64,000 nt of DNA from Treponema_C sp050320395 (GTDB taxonomy: Bacteria > Spirochaetota > Spirochaetia > Treponematales > Treponemataceae). The stretch covers positions 682,001 through 746,000 of the forward strand of contig NZ_CP144459.1 in NCBI RefSeq assembly GCF_050320395.1. Direction: 5' to 3'. The notes below the pieces were generated by a model, which searched no databases, had not been told where the DNA came from, and worked only from the letters and a program-made list of their open reading frames with translations. A program made the translations under genes and the position numbers. Of the stretch, positions 36,116 to 44,477 are shown piece after piece (position 1 is the stretch's first letter; the number at the start of each line of letters is the position of its first letter).

Positions 36116-36562
36116 ATGAACTTGAAAACTGTTTTAACGACCGACACCGTTGAACTCCACTTAAAGGGAACAACGAAAGAAACGATCATCGATGAGATGC
36201 TCGAAATTCTTATTAAAGCCGGTAAGGTCACGGATAAAAAAGCGGCGCTTGACTGCGTTCTTGACCGTGAAAAAAAGATGTCTACCGGTATGAAACACGG
36301 TATCGCCATTCCGCACGGCAAAACCGACACGGTAAGCGATTTGGTTGCCTGTATCGGTATTTCGGACAATCCTGTAGATTTTGATTCTTTGGATCAGGAG
36401 CCCTGCCGTATTTTTATTATGACCCTGTCTCCCGTAAACAAAACGGGTCCGCACCTTCAGTTTTTGGCTGAAGTGAGTTTGCTTTTTAAGAGTGCGGATA
36501 AGCGTCAGGAAATATTAAAAACAAACGACAAAGCGGAAGTTATCAGAATTCTGACCGAATAA
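36116..36562 (+). CDS. PTS IIA-type protein (PtsN/fructose IIA family)
   Basis: 148 residues of the mannitol/fructose-Ntr IIA fold. The phosphorylated histidine is H67 in HGIAIPHGKTD. No PTS membrane component is nearby, so a regulatory role like PtsN (EIIA-Ntr) is more likely than sugar transport. Treponemes often keep such incomplete PTS sets (general knowledge). Followed by a good terminator. Confidence 0.85.
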   Translation: MNLKTVLTTDTVELHLKGTTKETIIDEMLEILIKAGKVTDKKAALDCVLDREKKMSTGMKHGIAIPHGKTDTVSDLVACIGISDNPVDFDSLDQEPCRIFIMTLSPVNKTGPHLQFLAEVSLLFKSADKRQEILKTNDKAEVIRILTE

Positions 36563-36596
36563 TTCAGATCATACAATTTATTGTTCTCTTTACCGG

Positions 36597-36626
36597 TAAA
36601 CCGCTGTTACTGTAACGGCGGTTTTA
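36597..36626 (+). terminator. Rho-independent terminator after the PTS IIA gene
   Basis: AACCGCTGTTA (36599-36609) pairs with 36613-36623 (one wobble), loop CTG, followed by TTTTATTTAT. Confidence 0.85.
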
Positions 36627-36667
36627 TTTATGCCAGTTAGTTTTGCGAGCTGCAAAGGAGGTTTTGT

Positions 36668-37099
36668 TTGAGCGTTGACCTGTATACAATCTTTTGGGAT
36701 GAAGTTGAAGGCTCGGCTCCCGAAGAATACAATGAAGCTTTTTTAGCGGCTGTCCGCGATGATTTAAAAAGAAGAGAGCGGTCAAACGCGCAGCCCGTGT
36801 ATATAGAGCCGCGCTTTTATTCGGGTAAAACCGATTTTTGGGCTTGTGCGGAAAAGCGGGACTCGGAACTTTTTGCAGCCTTTACCGCGGCTATGGTGCA
36901 TACCGCCCGCCGCCTAAAAGATTGTGAGCGTATTGCGGGCTTTGTCCTTCCCGACTTTGACAGGGATTGGGCGGCTTTATGCATATGCAGCGATTGCACC
37001 GAAAAGGCCGATGAGGCTGCCGCCCGCGCTTTATACATCGATTCTTTTAAGCAAGCCTTTGCAAAAAAATATTCACACTACGAGTTCATTTCGCGATAA
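36668..37099 (+). CDS. Hypothetical protein with TTG start
   Basis: 143 residues, no recognised family. The TTG start is supported by GGAGG (36657-36661) six nt upstream. The sequence is acidic and soluble (LYTIFWDEVEGSAPEEYNEAF). A pair of cysteines in CICSDCTEK could bind metal, but this is weak evidence. Its last 14 nt overlap the 3' end of the convergent transglycosylase gene. Confidence 0.65.
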   Translation: MSVDLYTIFWDEVEGSAPEEYNEAFLAAVRDDLKRRERSNAQPVYIEPRFYSGKTDFWACAEKRDSELFAAFTAAMVHTARRLKDCERIAGFVLPDFDRDWAALCICSDCTEKADEAAARALYIDSFKQAFAKKYSHYEFISR

Positions 37100-37886
37100 A
37101 GGCTAAGGCTTTATTTTCCCTGCTGCGGAAGACGGCTGCAACCTTTAGGTTGAACATGTCTTCCAAGCCGCGTTTGTAGGTTACAATGCGTGAAATATGG
37201 TTCAGTGTCATCTGAGGGGTGCGGTTATTGCGTACGCGGTGGGTACCGGCGTTGTACATTGCAAGGGCGGATATTTCGTTTCCTCCCGTGTCGAGGCAAT
37301 AGCGTAAAAAAGCCAAGCCCTGTTTTGCACTGATGTAGGGATTAAAAAAATCCTCTTCGGTAAACCCGGGAAAAGATTCGCTGTTCAGTTGAAACAGTCC
37401 CCTGTCGACCGAAGCATTGCTGTTTCCGTTTACCGCGCGTACCTTATAGCGGCTTTCGTTAAAAGCCAAAGAAAAGGCAAGCGAAAGAGGAATATCGTAA
37501 ATATCCGCATATTCCAAAATAGCCAAGGCGACATCGCGGTTTCCCGTAATATCTTCGTAAAAACTTATTACGGCATTGCGCGTAATAAGCTGACGGTAGA
37601 ATTCAAGACCCGAATCGGTTTCCTTTCCCTTGTTGGTAATTTCGACGTGCAGGTTCCCCGGATTTAAAGCATTTTCTATAGGTTTGCCTAAAAGAAGTGA
37701 ATCGGCTTCTCCTTCGGCAAGCCAGTTTTTTTCGGTGCGGACTTCTCCGGTTTTACCCTGAGTTTTAATTGTTTGCGGTAAAAAAAAGCCCACACAAACA
37801 GCGGCGGTAAAAAGCAGGATAATAAAAGCAAGAGGGCCGGCGAACAATCCCGCCGTTTCGCCGCGGCCTGTTTTAAACATTTTCAT
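37086..37886 (-). CDS. Lytic transglycosylase (SLT domain)
   Basis: 266 residues: an N-terminal membrane anchor (about 12-38), a linker and a C-terminal SLT/lysozyme-like domain. Catalytic Glu144 lies in LAFNESRYK, followed by RGLFQLN and ALAMYNAGTHRV, the family's substrate-binding landmarks. It cleaves peptidoglycan in the periplasm. The start at 37886 is set by GGGAG seven nt upstream; that ribosome binding site lies inside the 3' arm of the hairpin at 37890-37929. Confidence 0.88.
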   Translation of the reverse strand: MKMFKTGRGETAGLFAGPLAFIILLFTAAVCVGFFLPQTIKTQGKTGEVRTEKNWLAEGEADSLLLGKPIENALNPGNLHVEITNKGKETDSGLEFYRQLITRNAVISFYEDITGNRDVALAILEYADIYDIPLSLAFSLAFNESRYKVRAVNGNSNASVDRGLFQLNSESFPGFTEEDFFNPYISAKQGLAFLRYCLDTGGNEISALAMYNAGTHRVRNNRTPQMTLNHISRIVTYKRGLEDMFNLKVAAVFRSRENKALAFIAK

Positions 37887-37889
37887 ATA

Positions 37890-37929
37890 AAAACTCCCGC
37901 ACAAGAGTATACACAAATGCGGGAGTTTT
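37890..37929 (-). terminator. Terminator after serA that buries the transglycosylase ribosome binding site
   Basis: Perfect 12-bp stem with arms AAAACTCCCGCA (37890-37901) and its complement (37918-37929), 16-nt loop. Read on the minus strand it ends GCGGGAGTTTTTAT. The GGGAG ribosome binding site of the next gene is part of the 3' arm. Confidence 0.82.
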
Positions 37930-37978
37930 GGCAATGCAAAATGATGAAAATCGTTTTGTTTTTTGCAATATATCGCAT

Positions 37979-39175
37979 TTAGTGCGATTGTTCGCTATTG
38001 TTCCTTATAAGGCGTACGCTGATTATTCCGTCTATGTTGGCTATCGTTTCAATAACGGAAGAATCGGGAACGCCTTCAATATCGATAATGTTGTATGCAA
38101 GTTCTTCGCGATTACGGTTTATCATCGAGTGAATATTTTGCTGGGCGCCCGCCAATACGGTGGTGATTTGGCCTACCATGTTGGGAATGTTTTTGTTGGC
38201 GATGCACAAACGTGTTCCGCTTTCGGGGATATCGCCTTCCATTTTGCAGCGGGGAAAATTAACCGAATTTTCAACCGTTCCTTTTTCCAAAAAATCCCGC
38301 AGTTCATTGACCGCCATAACGGCGCAGTTTTCTTCGGCTTCCGGAGTTGTAGCCCCCAAGTGAGGAAGACAGATAATGCCTTCGGTGTTTAAAAGTTCTT
38401 TATCGGTAAAATCCGTTATAAAGCAGGAAACGCGGCCGTCTTTAACCGCGGCGCACATATCGGCATTTACGACCAGCCCTCCGCGCGCAAAGTTCAATAT
38501 ACGCACGCCCTTTTTGACGTTTTTTAAACGTTCGGCATTTATGAGTCCCTTGGTTTCGGCCGTTTGCGGAATGTGGAGGCTTATGTAGTCCGAACGTGCA
38601 AACAAGCTGTCGAGGTTTTCGGCCTTTTTTACATCGCGATTTAAAGCCCATGCCGAATCGACGGAGATAAAGGGATCGTAACCGATGACGCGCATACCCA
38701 GCTCTATTGCGGCATTTGCAACCATGGCGCCGATTGCACCCAAGCCGATAACGCCGAGCCTTTTGCCGCGCAGTTCCGGTCCTGAAAATTGCGATTTCCC
38801 TTTTTCAGCCATATCCGGAATATCGCCGTCGGTATCTTTTAAACTTTCGATCCAGCGGTTGGCTGCAATAATCGGACGGCTTGAAAAGAGCAGGGCGGCT
38901 ATGGTCAACTCTTTTACCGCATTTGCGTTTGCACCGGGAGTATTGAATACGGCAACACCTTTGGAGGTTAGGGCCGAAACGGGTATATTGTTTGTTCCGG
39001 CTCCGGCACGGGCTACCGCCTTTACGGTGGAAGGAAGTTCGATTTCGTGCATATCGGCCGATCGGACGATTATCGCGTCGGGATTTAAAATTTCGGAAGC
39101 GATTTCGTATTGATCGCGCGGAAACTGTTCCAAGCCCTTGGAAGATATTTTATTCAGCGTTTGTATTTTATACAT
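37979..39175 (-). CDS. serA: D-3-phosphoglycerate dehydrogenase
   Basis: 398 residues, first step of serine synthesis. The substrate domain has VARAGAGTNNIP, the NAD domain has GLGAIGAMVANAA, and the catalytic His is in CLPHLGATTPEAEENC. A C-terminal ACT domain (about 320-398) suggests serine feedback or regulation. AGAGG precedes the ATG. Follows serC by 17 nt; the two form a serine operon. Confidence 0.93.
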   Translation of the reverse strand: MYKIQTLNKISSKGLEQFPRDQYEIASEILNPDAIIVRSADMHEIELPSTVKAVARAGAGTNNIPVSALTSKGVAVFNTPGANANAVKELTIAALLFSSRPIIAANRWIESLKDTDGDIPDMAEKGKSQFSGPELRGKRLGVIGLGAIGAMVANAAIELGMRVIGYDPFISVDSAWALNRDVKKAENLDSLFARSDYISLHIPQTAETKGLINAERLKNVKKGVRILNFARGGLVVNADMCAAVKDGRVSCFITDFTDKELLNTEGIICLPHLGATTPEAEENCAVMAVNELRDFLEKGTVENSVNFPRCKMEGDIPESGTRLCIANKNIPNMVGQITTVLAGAQQNIHSMINRNREELAYNIIDIEGVPDSSVIETIANIDGIISVRLIRNNSEQSH

Positions 39176-39192
39176 AAAAACCTCTTTTTTTA

Positions 39193-40302
39193 TTATGCGC
39201 GGGCCCTTGCAAAGCCTTCCATAAAATCAATCAATGCGTGTACGCCCTGTATATCCATTGCGTTGTATAAAGAAGCTCTCATGCCGCCGACCAAGCGGTG
39301 CCCTGCAAGGTTTACCAAGCCTGCTTTTTCCGATTCGGATACGAATTCCTTGTTTAAAAGGGCCGCTTTCTCGGCATCTTTTTCGCGTGTTAAAAAGGGA
39401 ATGTTCATAAGAGAACGCGAGTTTTTTTCGACCGGAGAAAAGTAAAAATCGCTTGCGTCCAGATAGTCATAAAAGAGGGAGGCTTTTTTTTCGTTGCGCT
39501 CTTTCATGCCCGCCTCGCCGCCGTTTTTTTCTATCCATTCGAGTACCAGGCCCATCATATAGATATTCCAGCAGGGCGGTGTATTGTACATGGAAGCGTT
39601 TTCCGTATGTGTTTTATACTGCAGCATAGTCGGTGTTCCGTCTACAGCCTCATCGGTAACAAGGTCTTTGCGTATAATAACTACGGTAACTCCTGCCGGT
39701 GCAAGGTTTTTTTGTGCACCTGCATACAAAAGACCGAAGCGCGAAACATCCAGCGGTTCCGATAAAATACAGCTTGAAATATCGGATACGAGGGGCAGGG
39801 GCTTCCCGTCCGCTCCGATTCCCGTTTCGGGTATATGTTTCCAGTGTGTTCCCATAATCGTATTATTCAGGGTGATGTGAGCGTAGTCGTAATCGCCTTC
39901 GATTTTTTTGATGTCGGGAATGTATGTAAAGTTTTTATCCTGCGAAGAAGCGATTTCTTCGGCTTGGAGATATTTTTTTGCTTCACCGAGTGCTTTTTTT
40001 GCCCATACGCCCGTATTGACGTAGGCCGCCTTTCCCGCTTTTTTTAAGTTCATGGGAATCATGGCAAATTGAGTGCTGGCCCCTCCCTGTAAAAACAATA
40101 CATCGTAGTTTTCGGGAATATTCATAAGGCGGCGCAGCAACGCTTCCGTATTATGTATAATCGGTTCAAAGGTTTTTGAGCGGTGGCTCATTTCCATAAC
40201 GCTTTGGCCGCTTCCCTGCCAATCGCACATTTGTGCCGCGGCTTTTTGCAAAACTTCTTCGGGTAAAACCGAAGGACCCGCGGAAAAATTGTACACTTTC
40301 AT
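39193..40302 (-). CDS. serC: Phosphoserine aminotransferase
   Basis: 369-residue PLP aminotransferase, second step of serine synthesis (and usable in pyridoxal synthesis). MKVYNFSAGPSVLPEEVL is the family N-terminus. The PLP lysine is in LLYAGAQKNLAPAG. ATG 40302 is supported by GGAGG. A 55-codon ORF ends 21 nt upstream and probably belongs to the same operon. Confidence 0.94.
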   Translation of the reverse strand: MKVYNFSAGPSVLPEEVLQKAAAQMCDWQGSGQSVMEMSHRSKTFEPIIHNTEALLRRLMNIPENYDVLFLQGGASTQFAMIPMNLKKAGKAAYVNTGVWAKKALGEAKKYLQAEEIASSQDKNFTYIPDIKKIEGDYDYAHITLNNTIMGTHWKHIPETGIGADGKPLPLVSDISSCILSEPLDVSRFGLLYAGAQKNLAPAGVTVVIIRKDLVTDEAVDGTPTMLQYKTHTENASMYNTPPCWNIYMMGLVLEWIEKNGGEAGMKERNEKKASLFYDYLDASDFYFSPVEKNSRSLMNIPFLTREKDAEKAALLNKEFVSESEKAGLVNLAGHRLVGGMRASLYNAMDIQGVHALIDFMEGFARARA

Positions 40303-40323
40303 AAAATCCTCCATAATTATAAT

Positions 40324-40491
40324 TCAGCATGCCGGATTTTGCAAAGAAATCGACAGCGAAAGATTTTCCGTTTTTGTATCTTTTGACGGCGGCAAAATTG
40401 TCCAACCGTAATTGACAGCGCCCTCTTGAAGTTCCTGCAAAAGGCGGGAAAGGCGGATGAGGCATTTTTTTGCAGGCTCAAGAATGTGCAT
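40324..40491 (-). CDS. Small ORF upstream of serC (55 residues)
   Basis: Reads MHILEPAKKCLIRLSRLLQE, then 35 further residues, and stops at 40324-40326. GGAAG lies 5 nt before the ATG. The first half would form an amphipathic, basic helix. It is not rich in serine or glycine, so it does not look like a classic attenuator leader peptide. It occupies most of the 312-bp gap between serC and the receptor gene. Function unknown; it could also be a chance ORF. Confidence 0.45.
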   Translation of the reverse strand: MHILEPAKKCLIRLSRLLQELQEGAVNYGWTILPPSKDTKTENLSLSISLQNPAC

Positions 40492-40514
40492 AGCGCTTCC
40501 TTCTACCGTTCTTT

Positions 40515-40530
40515 TGTGAAATAAATCACA
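40515..40530. promoter_or_regulatory. CRP/FNR-like palindrome upstream of the serC operon
   Basis: TGTGA-N6-TCACA, a perfect match to the core CRP consensus, 24 nt before the small ORF and directly after the receptor terminator. No clear promoter boxes are seen around it, so its function is uncertain. Confidence 0.4.
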
Positions 40531-40531
40531 T

Positions 40532-40571
40532 AAAAACGGCTGTCCAAAACGCTATGCGTTAAGGCAGCCGT
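40532..40571 (-). terminator. Rho-independent terminator of the second chemotaxis receptor
   Basis: Arms ACGGCTG (40536-40542) and CAGCCGT (40565-40571); on the minus strand the hairpin is followed by TTTTT. Confidence 0.75.
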
Positions 40572-40614
40572 CGTGCGGGTCTTAAGCGGTACTCTTAATC
40601 CGCAGCGCTCCCCG

Positions 40615-42800
40615 TTATACTTTAAATTTCTTTACTTCAGCCGAAAGCTTGTCTATGCTGCGCTTATTTTTTTGCGTAATTTCATTCACCTCATGTACGG
40701 CATTGTTTATTTGAATGGCGCCTGCCGACATTTCGTTCATGCTGTCGGTTATCATTCCGGTTAAACTTGCAAGCTTGTGCATATGCTCGGCAACATTTTC
40801 TCCGCCTCTGAGCATTTCCGCCGAGCCGTCGTTGACTTCCACGGTAATTGTATTTATTTCACGGATTGCAAGCAGAACTTCCTTACTTGCGCTTTCCTGT
40901 TCTTTCATTGCTTCCATAAGCCGGGCACTCATGTGTTCAACCTGCTCCGACAAATTGAATATACTGCTGAATTTTTCTTCAACGGTTTTTGCCGCCCCGG
41001 AAAGCAGTTCGATTTCTCCGCCCAGAATTTTAAGAGTTGCGGTAATGTTTTTACCTTGAGAGCTTGATTCTTCAGCGAGCTTTCTGATTTCGTCGGCAAC
41101 AACGGCAAAGCCTTTTCCCGCCTCTCCCGCATGAGCGGCTTCGATTGCCGCATTCATAGCCAATCAGCGAGCTTTCTGATTTCGTCGGCAACAACGGCAA
41201 AGCCTTTTCCCGCCTCTCCCGCATGAGCGGCTTCGATTGCCGCATTCATAGCCAAGAGGTTTGTTTGGCTTGCAATATGTTGAATAACGCTTGATGCTTC
41301 CATTAAGCTGCCGGACTCTTCGGCAATACGCTGGGTTACGCTGCCTGCAGTTGCAATCGTTTCCTTACCGTCGGATGTTGCACCGGCAAGATTTTTAATA
41401 ACTCCGTCCGTTTTTTCAAGGGTGTTGGTAATAGAGGCGATATTCGCAACCATTTCTTCTATCGCAGAAGACGACTCGGCAACGCTTGCCGCCTGATTTT
41501 CTATATTTTCGTTCAGTTGTTTAATTGCACGGATAATTTCTTCAATCGTTGAGGCGGTTTCGTTAACGTCCGCCGCTTGAGTATTTGTTTGCTGTTTTAC
41601 GCCGTCGATATTTGCACTGATTTGATTGATTGCGCTTGCCGTTTCTGTCATATTGCTTGCAAGCTCGGAGCCGATAACGGTCATTTCGGAACTGCTTGCC
41701 TCTACCGCTTTAATCGAAGCGGCAATTTTTGAAATTGTTTGATTGAAGTATTCGGATAAATCCGTAATTTCATCATTACCTTTTACCGGTAAGCGGACCG
41801 TTAAATCGCCGTCGCCCTGAGCTATATCTTTGAACGCATTTACAATGTGCTGAATGGGACGAACAAGTTGTAAGGCGATAAAATATACGCTGATAACGGA
41901 TACGACAAGTAAGATTGCTGCAAGCCCGGTTATTTTAATACGCAGGGAGCTTACCGACTGCATAAATTCATTGACAGGAGCCGTTATGATAACCCGCCAA
42001 TCGGCATTTTTCATTTTTGCAAAGGAAGCTATTTTCGTTACATCGTCATATGTGTAATATCCTATTGAAGAGCTGTCGCTTTCGGACGCCTTTTTTTCAA
42101 ATGCGGCAAGGGATTTTAAGCCGGGATTCGATAATGCTTCTTTTTGCGGATTGCTTTCCTGCAATACCAATGAATAGTCGGGGTGGGCTATATTGTTTCC
42201 CGTTTCACCTATCAGATAACAGTATCCCGTTTTTCCGACTACTATGTCGGAGATATATTCGGATAAAAGATTACCCCTTGTGTCGGCAGCCAATACACCG
42301 ATAATGTCGGTGTTTGCGTTATATATGGGAACCGCAAAGGTTATCATAACATTATTTGATCCCTTTGAGAGCATCGGCTCCGATATAAAACGATTGCCCT
42401 TGATTGCCGTATTAAACCACTGCCGGTCGGTTACGGGAACCGCTATGCCTCCGCTTGCATAACATATCCCGGCGGTATCGGCTATAACAAATTCCGCTAT
42501 ATGCTTATTCAAAGAGGCTTCTTTTTGCAGCAAAGCCAATTGCTCTTCGCGCGATAAGGATAAAGAACGAAGTTCGGGCATTTTAGCCGTATCTTCAAGC
42601 AATTGTAAAAACGTTTCAATGCGTGCATCTATAATATCGGCGACATCCTGTGCCTTGTCGGTAAGATGGAGGCTGACGCTGTCCATTACACTTAACCGTG
42701 CGGTACGGGCCGCAAGGATGCCTTGTATCGCATTTGCCGCCAATATTAATATGCTGAAAACAAATAAGAGCTTTTTCCGCATAGAAAATCTTTTTTTCAT
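40615..42800 (-). pseudogene. Methyl-accepting chemotaxis protein broken by a 92-bp tandem duplication
   Basis: N-terminal membrane helix, dCache sensor domain (contains DRQWFNTAIKGN and VVGKTGYCYLIGE), second membrane helix (about 287-310), HAMP and signalling domain. The frame breaks in the most conserved part of the signalling tip: after DEIRKLA the reading turns to DWL and stops, because 41072-41163 is repeated exactly at 41164-41255. Deleting one copy restores a 697-residue receptor ending EVKKFKV. GGGGAG precedes the ATG. As written, the gene gives a truncated receptor that cannot signal. Confidence 0.88.
41072..41255. repeat. Perfect 92-bp direct tandem duplication
   Basis: 41072-41163 and 41164-41255 are identical over all 92 bases. 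92 is not a multiple of three, so it shifts the frame. It covers the codons for the invariant receptor hairpin tip, a sequence shared among paralogues and therefore prone to assembly breaks. Confidence 0.95.
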
Positions 42801-42842
42801 ATAGAACTCCCCTTTGCTGGCCGTTTTAACAACGTATTCGTT

Positions 42843-42871
42843 ATTGTATATTTTTTTACAAAATACTGCAA
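42843..42871 (-). promoter_or_regulatory. Promoter of the second chemotaxis receptor
   Basis: Minus-strand TTGCAG (42866-42871), 17-nt spacer, TACAAT (42843-42848). A sigma-70-type promoter rather than a flagellar one. Confidence 0.65.
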
Positions 42872-42938
42872 GAGAAAAATTCCGTAGGCGGAGAATTCGA
42901 TCTTAAAGCGTCCGTGTTTTCAATCGTACGGATACCGA

Positions 42939-43451
42939 TTAGGCTTTTTGAGTTTTAGTCAGTGCTTTTTTTATTCCCTTAATTGCCCAATCATAGTGGC
43001 TCGATGTTGCGGACACACAGTAACTTCCGAGGGTGGTCGTTCCCGTCCATGTGAAAATTCCTTTTGAAAAAAGCTCTTCGTTCGAAAATGTTTCGATACG
43101 TTTTATAACTTCTTTGTGCGTCTTTTTCAGCATTTTTTCCGCATCGGCATAGGGCGTGCTTTGGTGTTTTTTCCAAAACTCAACATTCATTGCAGGATAT
43201 GTTTTCCAGTTATAAGGGGCGGGCAAAAAGGCTGCCGCTTTCCCTTGCGTGTTTGACTGTATCCAATTCAACAAAAGGCAGTGCCATTCATAAAGATGAA
43301 TCAGTACATCGCGTACATTTTTATCGCGTTCGTTCGGCTCAATGTCCGCTTTACGTTCGGCTTCGCTCATGCCGGCAAGCAGGTTCCGCAGTTTTTCAAA
43401 CTGAGCGTTTGCGGCTTCAATTAAATCGTTTTTTGTTGCAGGTCTGGACAT
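42939..43451 (-). CDS. ClbS/DfsB-family four-helix protein (DUF1706)
   Basis: 170 residues with the family pattern: N-terminal TKNDLIEAANAQFEKL, RDVLIHLYEWHCLLLNW (a His near the active cavity) and C-terminal SYCVSATSSHYDWAIKGIKK. ClbS from colibactin producers opens the cyclopropane warhead and protects DNA; DfsB-type homologues are widespread and mostly uncharacterised. AAAGGAG precedes the ATG. The promoter carries a 26-bp operator shared with the SPL-like radical SAM gene. The WYL regulator gene lies directly upstream. Confidence 0.85.
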   Translation of the reverse strand: MSRPATKNDLIEAANAQFEKLRNLLAGMSEAERKADIEPNERDKNVRDVLIHLYEWHCLLLNWIQSNTQGKAAAFLPAPYNWKTYPAMNVEFWKKHQSTPYADAEKMLKKTHKEVIKRIETFSNEELFSKGIFTWTGTTTLGSYCVSATSSHYDWAIKGIKKALTKTQKA

Positions 43452-43502
43452 AGTTTACTCCTTTTTTTCGGCATTCGCGTCGGAATACCTTTTGTCGGTA
43501 TC

Positions 43503-43540
43503 ATTATAACACGGAAACCTGTCAGGGAGTGTCAGGTTTG
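43503..43540 (-). promoter_or_regulatory. DfsB promoter with WYL-type operator
   Basis: TATAAT (minus strand, 43503-43508), then six bases, then a 26-bp element (43515-43540) covering the -35 region. On the plus strand it has two TGTCAG blocks ten bases apart and outer arms AAACCTG/CAGGTTT. No TTGACA-like -35 exists, which suits an activator bound there. The same arrangement recurs at 47431-47468. Confidence 0.7.
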
Positions 43541-43551
43541 AGGGGAAAAAA

Positions 43552-44460
43552 TTAACCCTCTCTATGCTTTTTCATAATCTTTTCCGCAAGGCAGGCGATT
43601 TCTTTTTTTAAGCTTTCCGGTTTAAGGATTTCTACTTCGGTGCCGAGCGACAGGATAAAACCGTAAAGCCACGAATCAAGGGGGAGAGCCGCCTTTAGGG
43701 TATATGATCCGTCGGCATTTTTTGTGATAAGTTCCGGCGGGAATTCATCGTAAAGCCTGTAGGCGGTTTTAGCGGTACATTGTAATGTGATGGCGGTAAG
43801 GGACGGAACTGCGGTATCCGCTTTGTTGTCGCTGATTTTGTCGAGTAATTCCGCACGGTTAAATGTCGTTAAAGTGTGCGTAGCGGAAAGTATCCGGGTT
43901 AATCTGAAAAGCCTGTAATCCTTTTTTTCGCTGCAATAACATTCGGCATACCACGCCCTCGATTTATACAAAAGACGCAAGGGGTAGACGGTGCGCTCGG
44001 TTTTTTCCCCGTATGAGCTTAGATATTCCAGTTTGACAGCTTTGCATTCCGAAATTGCCTGCTTTAATGTTTCAAACAGGCGGCGGTCGTTTTCGGTTCC
44101 CCATCGTGAATAATCAACCTTAACCCAATCGGCTTTTTTTTGAAAAAGCGCCGACAACCGGTTTAAAACGGATTCGGTTTGTATTTCATCTAGCGGCGAA
44201 AGGCATTGCAGGGCAATGAGGATTTTTTCCTGTTCTTCTTTTGTTAAAATCGATTTATTGACGGTGTAATTTTCATCGATAAAAATACCGCCGAGCGTTC
44301 CCTGCATTGTGTACACGGGGATTCCGGCTCTGCTTAAAATGTCCATGTCGCGGTAGACGGTTCGTACCGATACGCCGAACTTTTTTGCAAGTTCCTGTGC
44401 GGTTGTCCGCTTCCGGTTGAGGAGAATAAATACGATTTCAAAAAGCCGTTCGGAACGCAT
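43552..44460 (-). CDS. WYL-domain transcriptional regulator (YafY type)
   Basis: 302 residues: an N-terminal HTH_11-type winged helix (RTTAQELAKKFGVSVRTVYRDMDILSRAGIPVY), a WYL domain (about 135-215; TVYPLRLLYKSRAWYAECYC, DYRLFRLTRI) and a C-terminal WCX-type extension. WYL proteins such as PafBC sense nucleic-acid fragments or DNA damage and can activate transcription (family knowledge). The ATG at 44460 is 17 nt after the stop of the 669-residue gene. The likely target operator is immediately downstream. Confidence 0.88.
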   Translation of the reverse strand: MRSERLFEIVFILLNRKRTTAQELAKKFGVSVRTVYRDMDILSRAGIPVYTMQGTLGGIFIDENYTVNKSILTKEEQEKILIALQCLSPLDEIQTESVLNRLSALFQKKADWVKVDYSRWGTENDRRLFETLKQAISECKAVKLEYLSSYGEKTERTVYPLRLLYKSRAWYAECYCSEKKDYRLFRLTRILSATHTLTTFNRAELLDKISDNKADTAVPSLTAITLQCTAKTAYRLYDEFPPELITKNADGSYTLKAALPLDSWLYGFILSLGTEVEILKPESLKKEIACLAEKIMKKHREG

Positions 44461-44477
44461 AATTAAAGTCCCTCTAT

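Noticed and set aside
40515..40530. CRP-like site as proof of cAMP control
   Set aside because: No promoter boxes can be placed around it and the presence of a CRP protein is not shown here; kept only as a low-confidence site.
41072..41255. The 92-bp duplication as an insertion sequence or transposon target duplication
   Set aside because: The copies abut with nothing between them, have no terminal inverted repeats and consist wholly of receptor codons.
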